From Pseudomonadota bacterium (GTDB taxonomy: Bacteria; Myxococcota_A; UBA9042; GCA-2863065), in NCBI GenBank assembly GCA_005776725.1, contig SXOO01000185.1, forward strand, positions 1 through 60,935: a stretch of 60,935 nt of DNA, given 5' to 3'. The position numbers were made by a program, and so were the translations under genes. Positions 34,358 through 43,804 of the stretch are shown here, piece after piece. Below the pieces are notes generated by a model that was given only the letters and a program-made list of their open reading frames with translations, did no database searches and had not been told where the DNA came from. The first letter of the stretch is position 1; each line of letters starts with the position of its first letter.

Positions 34358-35089
34358 TCAGCCGCCGGACTCCTGCGCGATCCGCCCGCGAAGGGCCTCG
34401 CCCAGCTCCGTAAAGCTCGGAAAGCTGCGCACGCCAGATTGGCCTATCAACCACGCGGGCACACCGGCGTTCGCGGCTACCCGAGCGTCCTGCGAGCCGT
34501 CTCCCACCATCAGCGCCTCCGCCGGCGCCACCCCGTAGCGTTGCAGCAACCACCGGAGGCCGGTGGGATCCGGCTTCGGCGGGAGCTCACCATCGAGGCC
34601 CGGAAGCATCGCGCCCGGTCCCAGCGCCAACGGCGTAAAGCGGCGAAGCCCGAGCCCATCGATGACGGGCTGGGTCACGTCGTGGGGCTTGTTCGTGAGC
34701 ACCGCCTGCGCCACGCCGGCCCGGTGTAGCGCCTCCAGGGTCTCGAAGACGCCGTCCATGACGGTGACGCCGCTGCTCGGGTCCTCGAGGTAGCGCTCCA
34801 TGAACAACGCGAACACCTCGGGGAATGACCGACCGGTCGCGACGTCGTATCCCGGGGCGCCAGAGAGCAGCTCACGGCCGAAGAGCGTCCGTGCCACGAG
34901 GCTCCTGGCGCCGTCGCCGATACAAGGGCGCACGTCCTCGAGCGTGAGATCGCGCAGGCCCAGCTCCGCGCGAACGCGGTTCACTGTGTGGCGGATGTGA
35001 CCGGCGGAGTCCACGAGGGTGCCGTCGAGATCGTAGACCACGAGCCCTGTGCGGAGCGCCGGGGACTGCGCTCTCTGAGCGGAGATCAC
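34358..35089 (-). CDS. HAD-superfamily phosphatase, phosphoglycolate-phosphatase-like
   Basis: 243 residues from a GTG at 35087-35089 overlapping the preceding stop (GTGA). Motif I is VVYDLDGTLVDS, motif II VLTNKP (Thr), motif III KPDPTGLRWLL (Lys) and motif IV MVGDGSQDARVAANAG. All catalytic residues of the Gph subfamily are present, with a helical cap after motif I. It should hydrolyse a small phosphorylated metabolite. It is the last gene of an operon otherwise coding for exported proteins, which is unusual company. Confidence 0.87.
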   Translation of the reverse strand: MISAQRAQSPALRTGLVVYDLDGTLVDSAGHIRHTVNRVRAELGLRDLTLEDVRPCIGDGARSLVARTLFGRELLSGAPGYDVATGRSFPEVFALFMERYLEDPSSGVTVMDGVFETLEALHRAGVAQAVLTNKPHDVTQPVIDGLGLRRFTPLALGPGAMLPGLDGELPPKPDPTGLRWLLQRYGVAPAEALMVGDGSQDARVAANAGVPAWLIGQSGVRSFPSFTELGEALRGRIAQESGG

Positions 35090-35658
35090 TGAGGCACCCC
35101 GACAGGTAGCCCCGCGCGCCGCGCGGCCTCCCGCGTGAACCACCCGAGCGTCAAGGCGTCCAGCATGGCCGTGTGCTCCTCGACGTCGATCTGCGCATGG
35201 GCGCGCACCATGGGGTCAGCGGCCGTGGTGTTGAGCAGCGCCCGACGACGCTGGAAGTACACGCGCGTCACCTTCCTGAGTCGCGCCTCCTGGAGGGACA
35301 CCAGCGCCGCGGCGTCGAGCTCGTCCGGGTTGAAGACCAGCTCAGGCAGGTTCCACGTGAGCTTGCCGTTGACCTCCCAGGCGTCTCCGGATGACCCCCG
35401 CAGGATCCAGGGGGCGGTCTGGCTGTACTCGTCGTTTATCGTGTTCTCGTCGAGCGTGGAGCGGCTGAAGCCACCGGCGACCTCGAGCTCCGGCGCCAGC
35501 GCCCGCAGGCCCGCTCGGGACCTCATACCGTCGACGGCGCGCGGATCGAGGCCGGCGGACCGCAGAGCCGCTACCTGGATCTCCGCGATCGAAGGCTCCG
35601 AGGCCACGGCGCCATGCGCCAACAAACACCCCATCGTCACGAGGATCGCCGTCTTCAT
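35086..35658 (-). CDS. Exported protein of unknown function
   Basis: 190 residues with a signal peptide (ILVTMGCLLAHGAVA). The mature part ends with an alpha-helical stretch (NPDELDAAALVSLQEARLRK, VTRVYFQRRRALLN, HTAMLDALTLGWFT) somewhat like one half of an outer-membrane efflux (TolC-type) helix pair, but it is too short to be one. It overlaps the upstream gene by four bases (35655-35658) and the phosphatase gene downstream by four. Confidence 0.65.
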   Translation of the reverse strand: MKTAILVTMGCLLAHGAVASEPSIAEIQVAALRSAGLDPRAVDGMRSRAGLRALAPELEVAGGFSRSTLDENTINDEYSQTAPWILRGSSGDAWEVNGKLTWNLPELVFNPDELDAAALVSLQEARLRKVTRVYFQRRRALLNTTAADPMVRAHAQIDVEEHTAMLDALTLGWFTREAARRAGLPVGVPQ

Positions 35659-36821
35659 CGCCTGACCTCCCAGGACGCCGCTTCGAGCGCCCTCAGCTCA
35701 TCCAGAAAAAGCCCCGTCAGGGCGTGTAACGTGGCCACCACCTCGAGGCGGTGAAGCGCAGCGTGGCCCCCCGGCGCGAGTGGCCGCGAACGCTCTACCA
35801 TGAGCCATCGCACCTCAGCGGCGAGCGCCTCTCCGCCCTCGGCGTCCACGGGGCGCGGCTCCGGCGCCGCGAGCGGCCACACCAACAGGAGCGCCGCCCA
35901 ACCGATGCTGGCCGAATGTGCCTTGGAGTAGATCCGATCGTCCGCGTCCGACGATGTCCCCGAAGATCCCACGGGGACACCCGGCAGAACCACGTCCCGG
36001 CCACCGCCGCTCAAGAACCCGGCGTCGAGCGACGCCTCGGCGTCGAACGCCGCGTAGCCGGCTCCCACGACCAGAGCCGGCACCCAGGCCGAGCGACGGG
36101 CCCGCTGCCCCGCCTCCAAGCGGAGCTTGCGAGCGACGCCGAAGCGCGCCTCAGCCGCCTGGATCGCAGCTTCGACGCCCGGCGTCACCGGCGCCGACGC
36201 GCGGGGAGCCGGACCAAAGTCGGCGGCCTCGAGCGCGTCGCAGTCGACGAAGGCGCCACGCACGGTGCGGCACTCGCCGTCCACACCGTAAGCCGGCACA
36301 CCCCCCGCCACGCCAACACGATCCACGGCACAGTCTGGATCCGCAGCCGCGACCGTTTCGCGCAGCGACAGCGCGCGAGGTCGCCACCCGGCGCGGGGCT
36401 CGCTGAGCTCGAGGCCGCCGCTGCCAGCGTCCTCGTAGCCCGGCGGCTCCCACGGGATGTCGAGCTCGGGCCCGTCGACGCGCTCGGGGAAGAGGTCGAG
36501 ATCCGTCGCCCCGTCCTCGAAGCTCCAAAGTTCGCGCAAGCGGGTGGAGTAGGGCACGAGGTCGAAGTTTCGCGAACCAGGCAGCGCGAGGGCGCGACCG
36601 AGGCGCTCACGAGTCTCCGGGGGGGATGGCACGGGCGCTGCGGTGCAGACCTCCAGCTGGTCCCAGCCCTCGCCCCACGACCACATCACGCGCCCATCAG
36701 AGGTGGCGACGACCGCCCACCCGTCATGCTCCGCCGAGTCCACCACCCGAGCGTCGCCAAGCTCCACGTCAGGTGGCGCGAGCGCGAGCAGGAGCCCGGT
36801 CAGCGCGCTCGGGCACACCAT
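35655..36821 (-). CDS. Exported protein of unknown function
   Basis: 388 residues from the ATG at 36819-36821, next to the preceding TGA (one base shared). The N-terminus VCPSALTGLLLALAPP is a short export signal. Early residues include DGWAVVATSDGRVMWSWGEGWD, a repeat-like pattern of beta propellers, followed by an Ala-rich helical C-terminal half. Four Cys in the middle (DPDCAVD, GECRTV, DCDAL) may pair. No family recognised. Third gene of the overlapping operon. Confidence 0.62.
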   Translation of the reverse strand: MVCPSALTGLLLALAPPDVELGDARVVDSAEHDGWAVVATSDGRVMWSWGEGWDQLEVCTAAPVPSPPETRERLGRALALPGSRNFDLVPYSTRLRELWSFEDGATDLDLFPERVDGPELDIPWEPPGYEDAGSGGLELSEPRAGWRPRALSLRETVAAADPDCAVDRVGVAGGVPAYGVDGECRTVRGAFVDCDALEAADFGPAPRASAPVTPGVEAAIQAAEARFGVARKLRLEAGQRARRSAWVPALVVGAGYAAFDAEASLDAGFLSGGGRDVVLPGVPVGSSGTSSDADDRIYSKAHSASIGWAALLLVWPLAAPEPRPVDAEGGEALAAEVRWLMVERSRPLAPGGHAALHRLEVVATLHALTGLFLDELRALEAASWEVRR

Positions 36822-38605
36822 CAATTGAGCCCGTTCACCTTGAGGGTGTACGCCTTGTAACAACCCGCTCCCTTCGGGGCGTAGTTGCGCACCTCCACGA
36901 TGTAGAAGCCGTCATCGGCGCTGCCGGTGCTCTCGCTCCACACGATGGGATCGTTGGCGGTGCCCGACTGCTCAGACTTGGCCAGCGCCTTCGAGACGCC
37001 GCCCTTACAGGCGTCCGTGCCCTTGTAGAGATAGACGTCCGCGTCGAGCCCCGAGGTGAGGTTCATGAGGTTCACCTCGATCCGCTCGCCGAAGCCGATG
37101 ACATTAAAGCCGTCGACCGCGTTGAAGCAGAAGTAGTCCGCCACGTCCGCCGGCCGATCGAAGGTTGCGTAGAGGTTCGTGTCCGGGTCCGTCCCCAGAA
37201 AGGCGCACGCCGCGCAGCTGTCGTTCGGCTCCCAATCGTCTGGGAGCGTGGCGTCTGCCCCGTCGCAGTCCTGGTCGATGGCGTCCCCGCAGACCTCCTC
37301 GACCGGGTACACGGCGCCCTTGCATCCCCCCGGCGCCCCCCAGGAGCAGCCCGGGCCGCAGACCTGCGTGGCCGTGCCTTGCTCGCAGGGTCCATCGGTG
37401 CTGTCGGGACCGCAGGGCACCTCCTGCGACGTGCCCGCGAGGCAGTCACCCTGGTCGCTGCACTCACTCCACGTGGACCACGAGCAGCCGGCGGTACACT
37501 TGCGCGTGCGCTCGCCACAGGCTTCGCAGGTCTCGGACTCTATGGCGAACGGGGTGCACTCCCCCTCCCCCTGACAGCCGCCGAACGGACCCCACTGGCA
37601 CTCGGAGTCACACGTGCTGACGGAGGTGCCGCATAGCCCGCACGGCTTCGATTGTGTCTCCCCCTGGACGCAGCCGCCGGTGACGTCACAAGTGCTCCAG
37701 CCGCCGAACGTGCAATCCTCACCGCAGGTCCGCCGTTCGACGCCGCAGGCGCCCGTGCAGCCGCGTTGCTCCATGGTCCCGGGCTCGCACTCACCCTCTT
37801 GGCTGCACTCGGACCACTCGCCGAACGTGCAGTCGATGCCGCAAATCCGGGTTTGGTTGCCGCACGCCCCGCAGGCACGCCACTCGACCTTGGTAGGCTC
37901 GCAACCCTCTCCGGAGCAGGACCCCGAGTAGACGAAGGTCCCGTCGGGACCGCAGGCGCCGGCCTCGGTGCCGCAGTGCCCGCACGCGCGGTTGGCGGTC
38001 TCTCCGGGGCCGCAGGTGCAGTCCGTCGGAGCCGAGCACGGTCCGAGCTGGCCGTCGGCGGTGCACTGCATGTCTCCGGTTCCGCACGGCGTGGTGCACG
38101 CCACAGTGGTGCCCGCCTCACACGCCGGACACGCATCGTCGGTGGTTCCGTTGCAGTCGTCGTCCGCGCCGTTGCCGCATTGCTCGGGTCCCAACGGGGG
38201 CGCATCGCAGGCGTTGAACTCGCCGCGTTCGCAGGTCCTGAGCCCTCGATGGCAGGCGACGAAGCACTCCTTCGTCGCGCCGTCCGTGCACTCCTGGCCA
38301 TAGCAGAGGTTGTTGGTGCAGACCCGCCCGCACTGCGACGCGCCCTCTGCGGGGCAGCAGTCGGTGTCTTTCTGGCACTCGGCCTTCTGGCAGGCGCCGT
38401 TGGATAGGCAGACGTGACCTGCCGGACACTGAGCGTCGGTCTTGCAGCCGCCGGTAGCGAGCGGGACACACGTGCCACCAAGACACCGTCGGTCCGCGGG
38501 GCAGTCGATGTCGCGGGCGCAGGCCGACACGACCACAGGAGACTCTGCCCCGCTACACGCCGCGATGAGCGCGACGAGCGCCGCTACTCGCAGGCCAGGA
38601 AGCAC
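36821..38605 (-). CDS. Cys-rich lipoprotein with a C-terminal pre-peptidase-like domain
   Basis: 594 residues. Lipobox LIAAC. The first 120 residues are EGF-like Cys pairs (ACARDIDCPADRRCLGGTC). A MopE-type motif follows (EQCGNGADDDCNGTTDD), then about seven 45-residue repeats with the thrombospondin-1-like core WSECSxxGEC...CG.CG..TRxC. A second MopE motif comes next, and finally a beta domain (DVADYFCFNAVDGFNVIGF ... DADVYLYKG) resembling bacterial pre-peptidase C-terminal domains. Surface location is likely. Its start overlaps the previous gene by 22 bases. Confidence 0.82.
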   Translation of the reverse strand: MLPGLRVAALVALIAACSGAESPVVVSACARDIDCPADRRCLGGTCVPLATGGCKTDAQCPAGHVCLSNGACQKAECQKDTDCCPAEGASQCGRVCTNNLCYGQECTDGATKECFVACHRGLRTCERGEFNACDAPPLGPEQCGNGADDDCNGTTDDACPACEAGTTVACTTPCGTGDMQCTADGQLGPCSAPTDCTCGPGETANRACGHCGTEAGACGPDGTFVYSGSCSGEGCEPTKVEWRACGACGNQTRICGIDCTFGEWSECSQEGECEPGTMEQRGCTGACGVERRTCGEDCTFGGWSTCDVTGGCVQGETQSKPCGLCGTSVSTCDSECQWGPFGGCQGEGECTPFAIESETCEACGERTRKCTAGCSWSTWSECSDQGDCLAGTSQEVPCGPDSTDGPCEQGTATQVCGPGCSWGAPGGCKGAVYPVEEVCGDAIDQDCDGADATLPDDWEPNDSCAACAFLGTDPDTNLYATFDRPADVADYFCFNAVDGFNVIGFGERIEVNLMNLTSGLDADVYLYKGTDACKGGVSKALAKSEQSGTANDPIVWSESTGSADDGFYIVEVRNYAPKGAGCYKAYTLKVNGLN

Positions 38606-40542
38606 TGGGCTTTCGGGAGACTCGAGCGAACGGAGTCGCAGTTGGGGCCGATGGCGATCTCAGGGGACCAGGTCCACTCGTTGTAGCTGAGCTCGCCCAT
38701 GAGCGACCGGACACCGCAGAGGTCGTAGTTGTAGAGCTGAGCTTGGCGGACCCAACGCACGGTCTGGCGATAGATCATCGCGCAGCGCTTGTTCGGCAGC
38801 TTGGCGCTGAGCGAGACCGACGTGGCGTGGGACCGGCTCGACACCCAGCTCTGGTCCCAGGACTCGGCCTGACCGCTGCTGAAGCCCTCCGACACGGAGC
38901 CCGAGCCACCCACAGTGAACGACCGCGACTCCTCGCTTGCCTCGGTGACCGCGGTGGAGCTGGAGATCGCCTGCTGGCTCTCGAGCGCGAACGAGCCCGA
39001 GAAGCTCTTCGAGCGGGACTCGGACGTGGTCGAGCCATAGACGGTCGAGCTGCCGGACGAGCCGCTCATCGATGCGCCGACCGACTCGCTGGTGCCGACG
39101 CGCTCGCCGGTGGTGGTGCCGGTGGACATGCCCACGGTGGCGCCGACAGTGGTGCCCACCGTGGCGCTGGCCTTCGCGATGCCGGGCAGTGAGCCCTCCC
39201 CCGTCACGCTGCCGGAGACCTCGACCGAGGCCTCTCCCGAGAGCTCCTTCATGGCCTCGGCGTATTGCTCTGCGGACGTCCCCTTCTCGGCGCTCCACGA
39301 CCACTCGGTGCCGTCCTCTGTGCCGACGGCGACGCTGGTGTCGCCGCCCGTGCTGTAGTCCTCGCCGAACGTCTCGGAGCTGCTCTGGGCTTCGGAGTGC
39401 TCGACCCCGTGTTCGTCCGTGGTGGAGAACGAGGAGCCCACGGAGACGCCGCGCGACCAGTCCTGCGACTCCTCGACGCCGGTCTGCTGCGACCACTCTC
39501 GGCTCACGGACACCGAGACGCCTTGCTGTCGGTCCTCCGACACCGTCTCCGTGTATTCGATCTCGTTGCCGGTGGAGCCGATGAAGGGACCGTTCACGGC
39601 GACGGGCTCGTAGTACTCGGCCAGCTCGCGGTTGCCGTCGTAGTGGTAGCCGAGCGGCCGCACCACGGTGAGCGGCAGCGCCGCATAGACCGGGTCGCCC
39701 CGCTCGTCGACCGCGGTGACCCGGATCGCCGCGATCGCCCAGCCGGCGTCCTCGGGGACCGGATTGAGAACGATGACCGGATCACCCGCGCGGCGGGTGG
39801 GATCGCCCACCACGTCGGTGCGGCGAGCGTCGGTGACGGTGTGGACGATCTCGGGGAGGCTCTCGAGGCCGTTGACGTTGGTGAACTGGTAACGGAACGC
39901 CGTGGGGGTGAAGCCGACCGCCTCGACCTCGAGCACGTAGCCCAGCCCACCCAAGCCGCGAAGGGCCGGGCCTGCGCACGGCGCGGTCTCCACGGACGTA
40001 ATCGCGCCAGAACCGTCACGCACCACCCCGGTGATAGGCGTGAGCGCCGTGATGATGACCGATCGACCGACCTCGAGGCTGAGCGGCGTGGGCGCGCCCT
40101 CCTCGATGCGACCGTCGCGACTGGCGTTGACGGGGGTGACGGTGCCCTTGAACGTCCCCGAGACGTTGCCGGGCCCGAACGGCACGTCGAAGGGCCCAAA
40201 GCGATTCCATCGGAGGAAGGTGGTGCCGGTGTCGACCTGCCGACCCGCGACCGTCCCGGGCTCTACGAGTGTGCCGTCGTACAGGGGCGCGACCACGTGG
40301 CGGCTCACGTTGAAGGCGGGGCTCCCGTCATCCGGGAGGAAGGTGCCCTCGAAGACGAGCTCGGTGCGGCCCTCTTCAGGGCTGAGAAAGCGCGACCCGT
40401 AGACGACCAGAGGCTCGCCGACCGTGACGGTCTGCCGGTCCAGCCCGTGAACCGCCGGCCCGGACTGCACCACGACCGGCTCCTCGGCACAACCTAGGGC
40501 GACGCACGCCCCTACGAGTCCGAAGCTGAAACCACGCGCCAT
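38584..40542 (-). CDS. Lipoprotein with a Ser/Thr/Gly-rich region
   Basis: 652 residues, lipobox VALGC. The N-terminal part (about 25-330) is beta-rich and starts with an IPT/TIG-like stretch (LDRQTVTVGEPLVVYGSRF). From about residue 330 to 580 the chain is an unusual Ser/Thr/Glu/Gly-rich region full of SVSVS, SGSSG and TTTGE patterns, probably beta-strands of a fibre or long stalk. A Cys-containing C-terminal domain (KRCAMIYRQTVRWVRQ, DLCGV, PNCDSV, QCFLACE) closes it. First gene of the five-gene minus-strand operon; GGGGGAGGA lies upstream of the ATG. Family unknown. Confidence 0.7.
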   Translation of the reverse strand: MARGFSFGLVGACVALGCAEEPVVVQSGPAVHGLDRQTVTVGEPLVVYGSRFLSPEEGRTELVFEGTFLPDDGSPAFNVSRHVVAPLYDGTLVEPGTVAGRQVDTGTTFLRWNRFGPFDVPFGPGNVSGTFKGTVTPVNASRDGRIEEGAPTPLSLEVGRSVIITALTPITGVVRDGSGAITSVETAPCAGPALRGLGGLGYVLEVEAVGFTPTAFRYQFTNVNGLESLPEIVHTVTDARRTDVVGDPTRRAGDPVIVLNPVPEDAGWAIAAIRVTAVDERGDPVYAALPLTVVRPLGYHYDGNRELAEYYEPVAVNGPFIGSTGNEIEYTETVSEDRQQGVSVSVSREWSQQTGVEESQDWSRGVSVGSSFSTTDEHGVEHSEAQSSSETFGEDYSTGGDTSVAVGTEDGTEWSWSAEKGTSAEQYAEAMKELSGEASVEVSGSVTGEGSLPGIAKASATVGTTVGATVGMSTGTTTGERVGTSESVGASMSGSSGSSTVYGSTTSESRSKSFSGSFALESQQAISSSTAVTEASEESRSFTVGGSGSVSEGFSSGQAESWDQSWVSSRSHATSVSLSAKLPNKRCAMIYRQTVRWVRQAQLYNYDLCGVRSLMGELSYNEWTWSPEIAIGPNCDSVRSSLPKAQCFLACE

Positions 40543-40601
40543 CTGCGGATCCTCCCCCGGGCCTTCGTCTTCGCGCCCAGCATGTTTGCAGGTCCGGCCG
40601 C

Positions 40602-40630
40602 ATTAATCACGGAGAGCGGAATACCTGCAA
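40602..40630 (-). promoter_or_regulatory. Predicted promoter of the surface-lipoprotein operon
   Basis: On the minus strand TTGCAG (40630-40625), 17-base spacer, ATTAAT (40607-40602). The leader would be about 55-60 bases and contains a strong ribosome-binding GGGGGAGGA. Confidence 0.45.
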
Positions 40631-40709
40631 GCAGTACGTGCAGTTGGCCGGGGCCTGCGGCACGATTCTCCAGCGCTCGGTTCGCAAGGACGAAGGGGCC
40701 CACGAAGGC

Positions 40710-40838
40710 GAATTCACCGGGGCGCGAGAGCGCGGAAGCGGGCCGGGGAGCTCTGCTGCCCCGGACCCAACATTCACCGGAGCGCGAGAGCGCGGAAGCG
40801 GGCGGGGGAGCTCTGCTGCCCCGGCCCCAACATGAATT
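40710..40838 (-). repeat. Family 2 dispersed repeat, two tandem units, inverted orientation
   Basis: Two units (40710-40771 and 40772-40838) in the opposite orientation to the copies at 9927, 27417 and 52478. They begin AATTCACCGG and end ACATGAATT. The first junction has lost part of the shared GAATT. The array lies between the end of pelG and the start of the lipoprotein operon, and accounts for most of the 317-base gap there. Confidence 0.85.
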
Positions 40839-40859
40839 GCCGGGGCCCGAGGATTGACC

Positions 40860-42251
40860 TCAACGCATGACGATCTTCTGTTGTCCCGAGATCGGCTGCG
40901 CCACGAAGGTGAGGAACTCGAGGTTCTGAAGGCGGTTCCACAACACCCCCAGGCTGGCCAACAGCGTAATGGCCGCGGCCGCGAGGTAACCCCAGCCGTA
41001 GGATTCAGGGTCCTCCAGGGTGGCGAAGGAGAACACCGCGTTCATCGTGAAGAACGCGACGCAGAGCCACATTACGGCGCGGCGGAAGTCGAAGTAGAGC
41101 AGGATCACCAGCAGCACCAGGAGCAGCACGTGGAACACGGCCGCAACGCTGGCCACCCTAAAGATGGCGACGTGCCGTAGATCGATGTCGAGGGACTGGA
41201 GGAGCCAAGGCAGGGCGATGAGCACGCCCACGGTGAGCACCCCCTGATAGACGAGCACGGTGAGCAGCGACGACTTGAGCGTGTCGATCATCTGCCGGCG
41301 TCGCTCTTCGATCCGTCCGAGCGGCTCCTTGTTGATGATCCCGCCGAAGTACGCCTTGTAGGTCCGGTAGAAGTCGGTCTCCACGCGTACGAGGAAGAGG
41401 GCCAGCGCTGGGACGATCGTGATGTAGGCGAAGAACATGGCCGAGTCATACGGGAAGTGGGTGTAGAACAGGCTGTGGACGCGGATCCCGGTGGGGCCGA
41501 ACCAGAAGATCACCTTGTCGATCCAGATCGCGGCGGAATAGAAGAGGCCCGCCCACGCTAGGTGCGGGTAGATGCGAAACGCCGCCAGGAAGTCGAGGTT
41601 GAACGAGGTATCGCCGGGGAACTCCTCGAAGATGCGCCAGATGAGCCAGAAGCAGAGCAGGGTCTGACCCGCGAGGAAGCCCGACAGCGTCCCCGACACC
41701 CCGAAGGTGCCCGAGAGCCCAAGGCCCAGGGCGAACGAGACCACGTAGCCCACGAAGAACCCCAGGACGAGGGCGTTATAGTCCTTGGCGGCCGTGAGGT
41801 AGATCATCGCCATCCAGATGACGCTGATGACCACGTAGAGCCCCATGGCCGCCACCTTGAACGCGATGGGGAGGTCGCAGAAGGCGAGGAAGCCCGCGGC
41901 CGTGAGCGCTTGGACCGGCGCCAGGAAGATGATGACGCCCACGAACGACGGAATCACCGCGTTGGCTTCTCGACCGTACAGTCGGTCGGCGACATAGCGC
42001 GTCACGGGGAGCTGAACGAAGCCCGTCGTGATGAGCGAGAAGGCGTAGCAGTACACGACCGCGATCGTGAACAGCGCCACGTTCTCCTGCTGCAGGACCG
42101 GCAGGGCGAAGACGCTGAGCGACCCGAGACACAAGACGGAGAGGAGCCAAGGGCCCGCGAAGATCACCGCGGAGTACAGATAGAGCTGCAGCCACTCGGT
42201 GAACGTCTTTCGGGTGACGATCTCGCGGAGACGAAAGCCTATGCCAGCCAT
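40860..42251 (-). CDS. pelG: Pel exopolysaccharide membrane protein PelG
   Basis: 463 residues, about 12 hydrophobic helices, in the MATE/MOP-flippase-like fold of PelG. It begins MAGIGFRLREIVTRKTFTEW, and the YLYSAVIFAGPWLLSVLC helix with the following FTIAVVYCYAFSLITTGFVQ is strongly PelG-like, as is the loop SLFYTHFPYDSAMFFAY. PelG works in the inner membrane with PelD, PelE and PelF to polymerise and export the Pel sugar chain. It follows pelF by two bases. Confidence 0.95.
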   Translation of the reverse strand: MAGIGFRLREIVTRKTFTEWLQLYLYSAVIFAGPWLLSVLCLGSLSVFALPVLQQENVALFTIAVVYCYAFSLITTGFVQLPVTRYVADRLYGREANAVIPSFVGVIIFLAPVQALTAAGFLAFCDLPIAFKVAAMGLYVVISVIWMAMIYLTAAKDYNALVLGFFVGYVVSFALGLGLSGTFGVSGTLSGFLAGQTLLCFWLIWRIFEEFPGDTSFNLDFLAAFRIYPHLAWAGLFYSAAIWIDKVIFWFGPTGIRVHSLFYTHFPYDSAMFFAYITIVPALALFLVRVETDFYRTYKAYFGGIINKEPLGRIEERRRQMIDTLKSSLLTVLVYQGVLTVGVLIALPWLLQSLDIDLRHVAIFRVASVAAVFHVLLLVLLVILLYFDFRRAVMWLCVAFFTMNAVFSFATLEDPESYGWGYLAAAAITLLASLGVLWNRLQNLEFLTFVAQPISGQQKIVMR

Positions 42252-42253
42252 GG

Positions 42254-43795
42254 CTAACTCCTAGCCGCGCGCGGCACGGCACGTGTCGGCGCGGACGCGC
42301 GGCCGGTGTCGAAGGCCTCGATCATGGAGCGATAGACGTCGCGATACCGATCGATGACGTCCTTTCGCTGGTAGTAGCGCTTGGCCCGCTCGCGCCCGAC
42401 GCGCCCCATCCCCGCCCTGAGGTCGGAGTTCTCGAGCAGGCTGACGATGGCCCTTCCGGTCTCCTCTGGAGAGTTCACGTTCGTGACGAGGCCCGCTGAG
42501 CCAAGTCGGCGATCGTCCTCGGAGGCGCCGAAGAGTAGCTCGGAGCAGGCGCCGACGTTCGTGGCCACGCAGGGAACACCCACCGCCATGGCCTCGATCA
42601 CCACGAACGGCTGCGCCTCAGAGACGCTCGTGAGCACCACGAGGTCCATCTTCGGGTAGTACTCGCTCATGTCGACGCTGCCCATGAAGCGTAGGCTCGT
42701 GCCAAGCTCCAGGAGCTCCGCGAGCGCGCGGCACTCCTCGTAGTAGTCCACGTCTTCGTCGGGGGTACCGAGGAGGTAGAAGACCGCGCTCGGGACCCTG
42801 TCGACGACGATTCGCGCGGCGCGAATGAACGTCTTCACGTCCTTGATCGGCGAGATCCGTCCGACGAACGCCACGTGGAAGCCCGGGTCCTTGATCGCGC
42901 CGGCATCTGCCAAGGCCGTGTAGCGGTCGACATCGATCCCGTTTGGGATGATCTCGCACTTCTCCACAGGGGCCCCGTGGAGAACCTGGGTCTTCTGGTT
43001 GCCCCCGTACAGCGTGATGATCTTGTTGGACTCGCTGTAGCAGATCCGCGCGAGCATCTCGAACTTGCTCATCCAGAGGCTCTGCAGTAGCCCGAGCTCC
43101 CGGCGCGGTACGTAGTCGACCACCACCTCGTTGTAGATGTAGGCCGCCTGCGCGATCTCGATCATCCGCTCCTTGGTGTAAATCCCGTGCTCCGTGAGCA
43201 CGAGGGGCGCGCCGTAGCGTCGGCGCGCGAGCGCCCCGAGGAGCCCGGCATAACCCGTGCAGGTGGCGTGGTAGCACTTGGCCTCGGGAAGGGGCGCGTA
43301 CAAGAGCTGGAACAGCGGCAACATCAAGAAGCGGCAGGTCCAGAAGAAGTCGATGAACGAGAGGTTCGGGAAGTTCCGGCGGTAGACGCCGGTCATGATG
43401 TCCCAGAAGCGCCGCGAATAGAGGATGTCGTAGGGAGTGAGCGCAGGGCTCCCGCCGCCCGTGAGCGACTCTGCAAGCTCGTTGAAGGTGGTGGGGTCAC
43501 CGGCCTCGAGCCGCCGCACGAAGTCCTCGACGTGCCGCCAGGCCTGTCGACTGATGTGCCTCCGAGCCCCGCGGATGATGACGGGGTCCAGCAGGTAGAT
43601 CTCGTTGAACTGCCGGACGTTCTCCGGCAGCCGGTACTCCATCTTCTGGACCTGATGCTTCGACACCCCCACGTACACGATGGAGAAGTTGATGTCGGGC
43701 AGGGCCTTGATGAGGTGGTGTGTCCAGGTGGACACGCCACCCACGACGTAGGGGTAGCTCCCCTCGAGGATCAGACAGACATCGGTGAGGGCCAC
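42254..43795 (-). CDS. pelF: Pel exopolysaccharide glycosyltransferase PelF
   Basis: 513 residues, cytoplasmic GT4-family glycosyltransferase that adds the sugar units of Pel. The N-terminus MALTDVCLILEGSYPYVVGG with GGVSTWTHHLI is characteristic. Donor-site features are FVGRISPIKDVKTFIRA, the pair SEAQPFVVIEAMA (EX7E motif) and VPCVATNVG. Length and order (pelE-pelF-pelG) match the family. Gap to pelE is nine bases. Confidence 0.96.
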   Translation of the reverse strand: MALTDVCLILEGSYPYVVGGVSTWTHHLIKALPDINFSIVYVGVSKHQVQKMEYRLPENVRQFNEIYLLDPVIIRGARRHISRQAWRHVEDFVRRLEAGDPTTFNELAESLTGGGSPALTPYDILYSRRFWDIMTGVYRRNFPNLSFIDFFWTCRFLMLPLFQLLYAPLPEAKCYHATCTGYAGLLGALARRRYGAPLVLTEHGIYTKERMIEIAQAAYIYNEVVVDYVPRRELGLLQSLWMSKFEMLARICYSESNKIITLYGGNQKTQVLHGAPVEKCEIIPNGIDVDRYTALADAGAIKDPGFHVAFVGRISPIKDVKTFIRAARIVVDRVPSAVFYLLGTPDEDVDYYEECRALAELLELGTSLRFMGSVDMSEYYPKMDLVVLTSVSEAQPFVVIEAMAVGVPCVATNVGACSELLFGASEDDRRLGSAGLVTNVNSPEETGRAIVSLLENSDLRAGMGRVGRERAKRYYQRKDVIDRYRDVYRSMIEAFDTGRASAPTRAVPRAARS

Positions 43796-43804
43796 TCGTT
43801 ACCC

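Noticed and set aside
39265..40497. 410-codon plus-strand frame opposite the Ser/Thr-rich lipoprotein
   Set aside because: Antisense of a gene with a clear lipobox and operon overlap; no start signal of its own.
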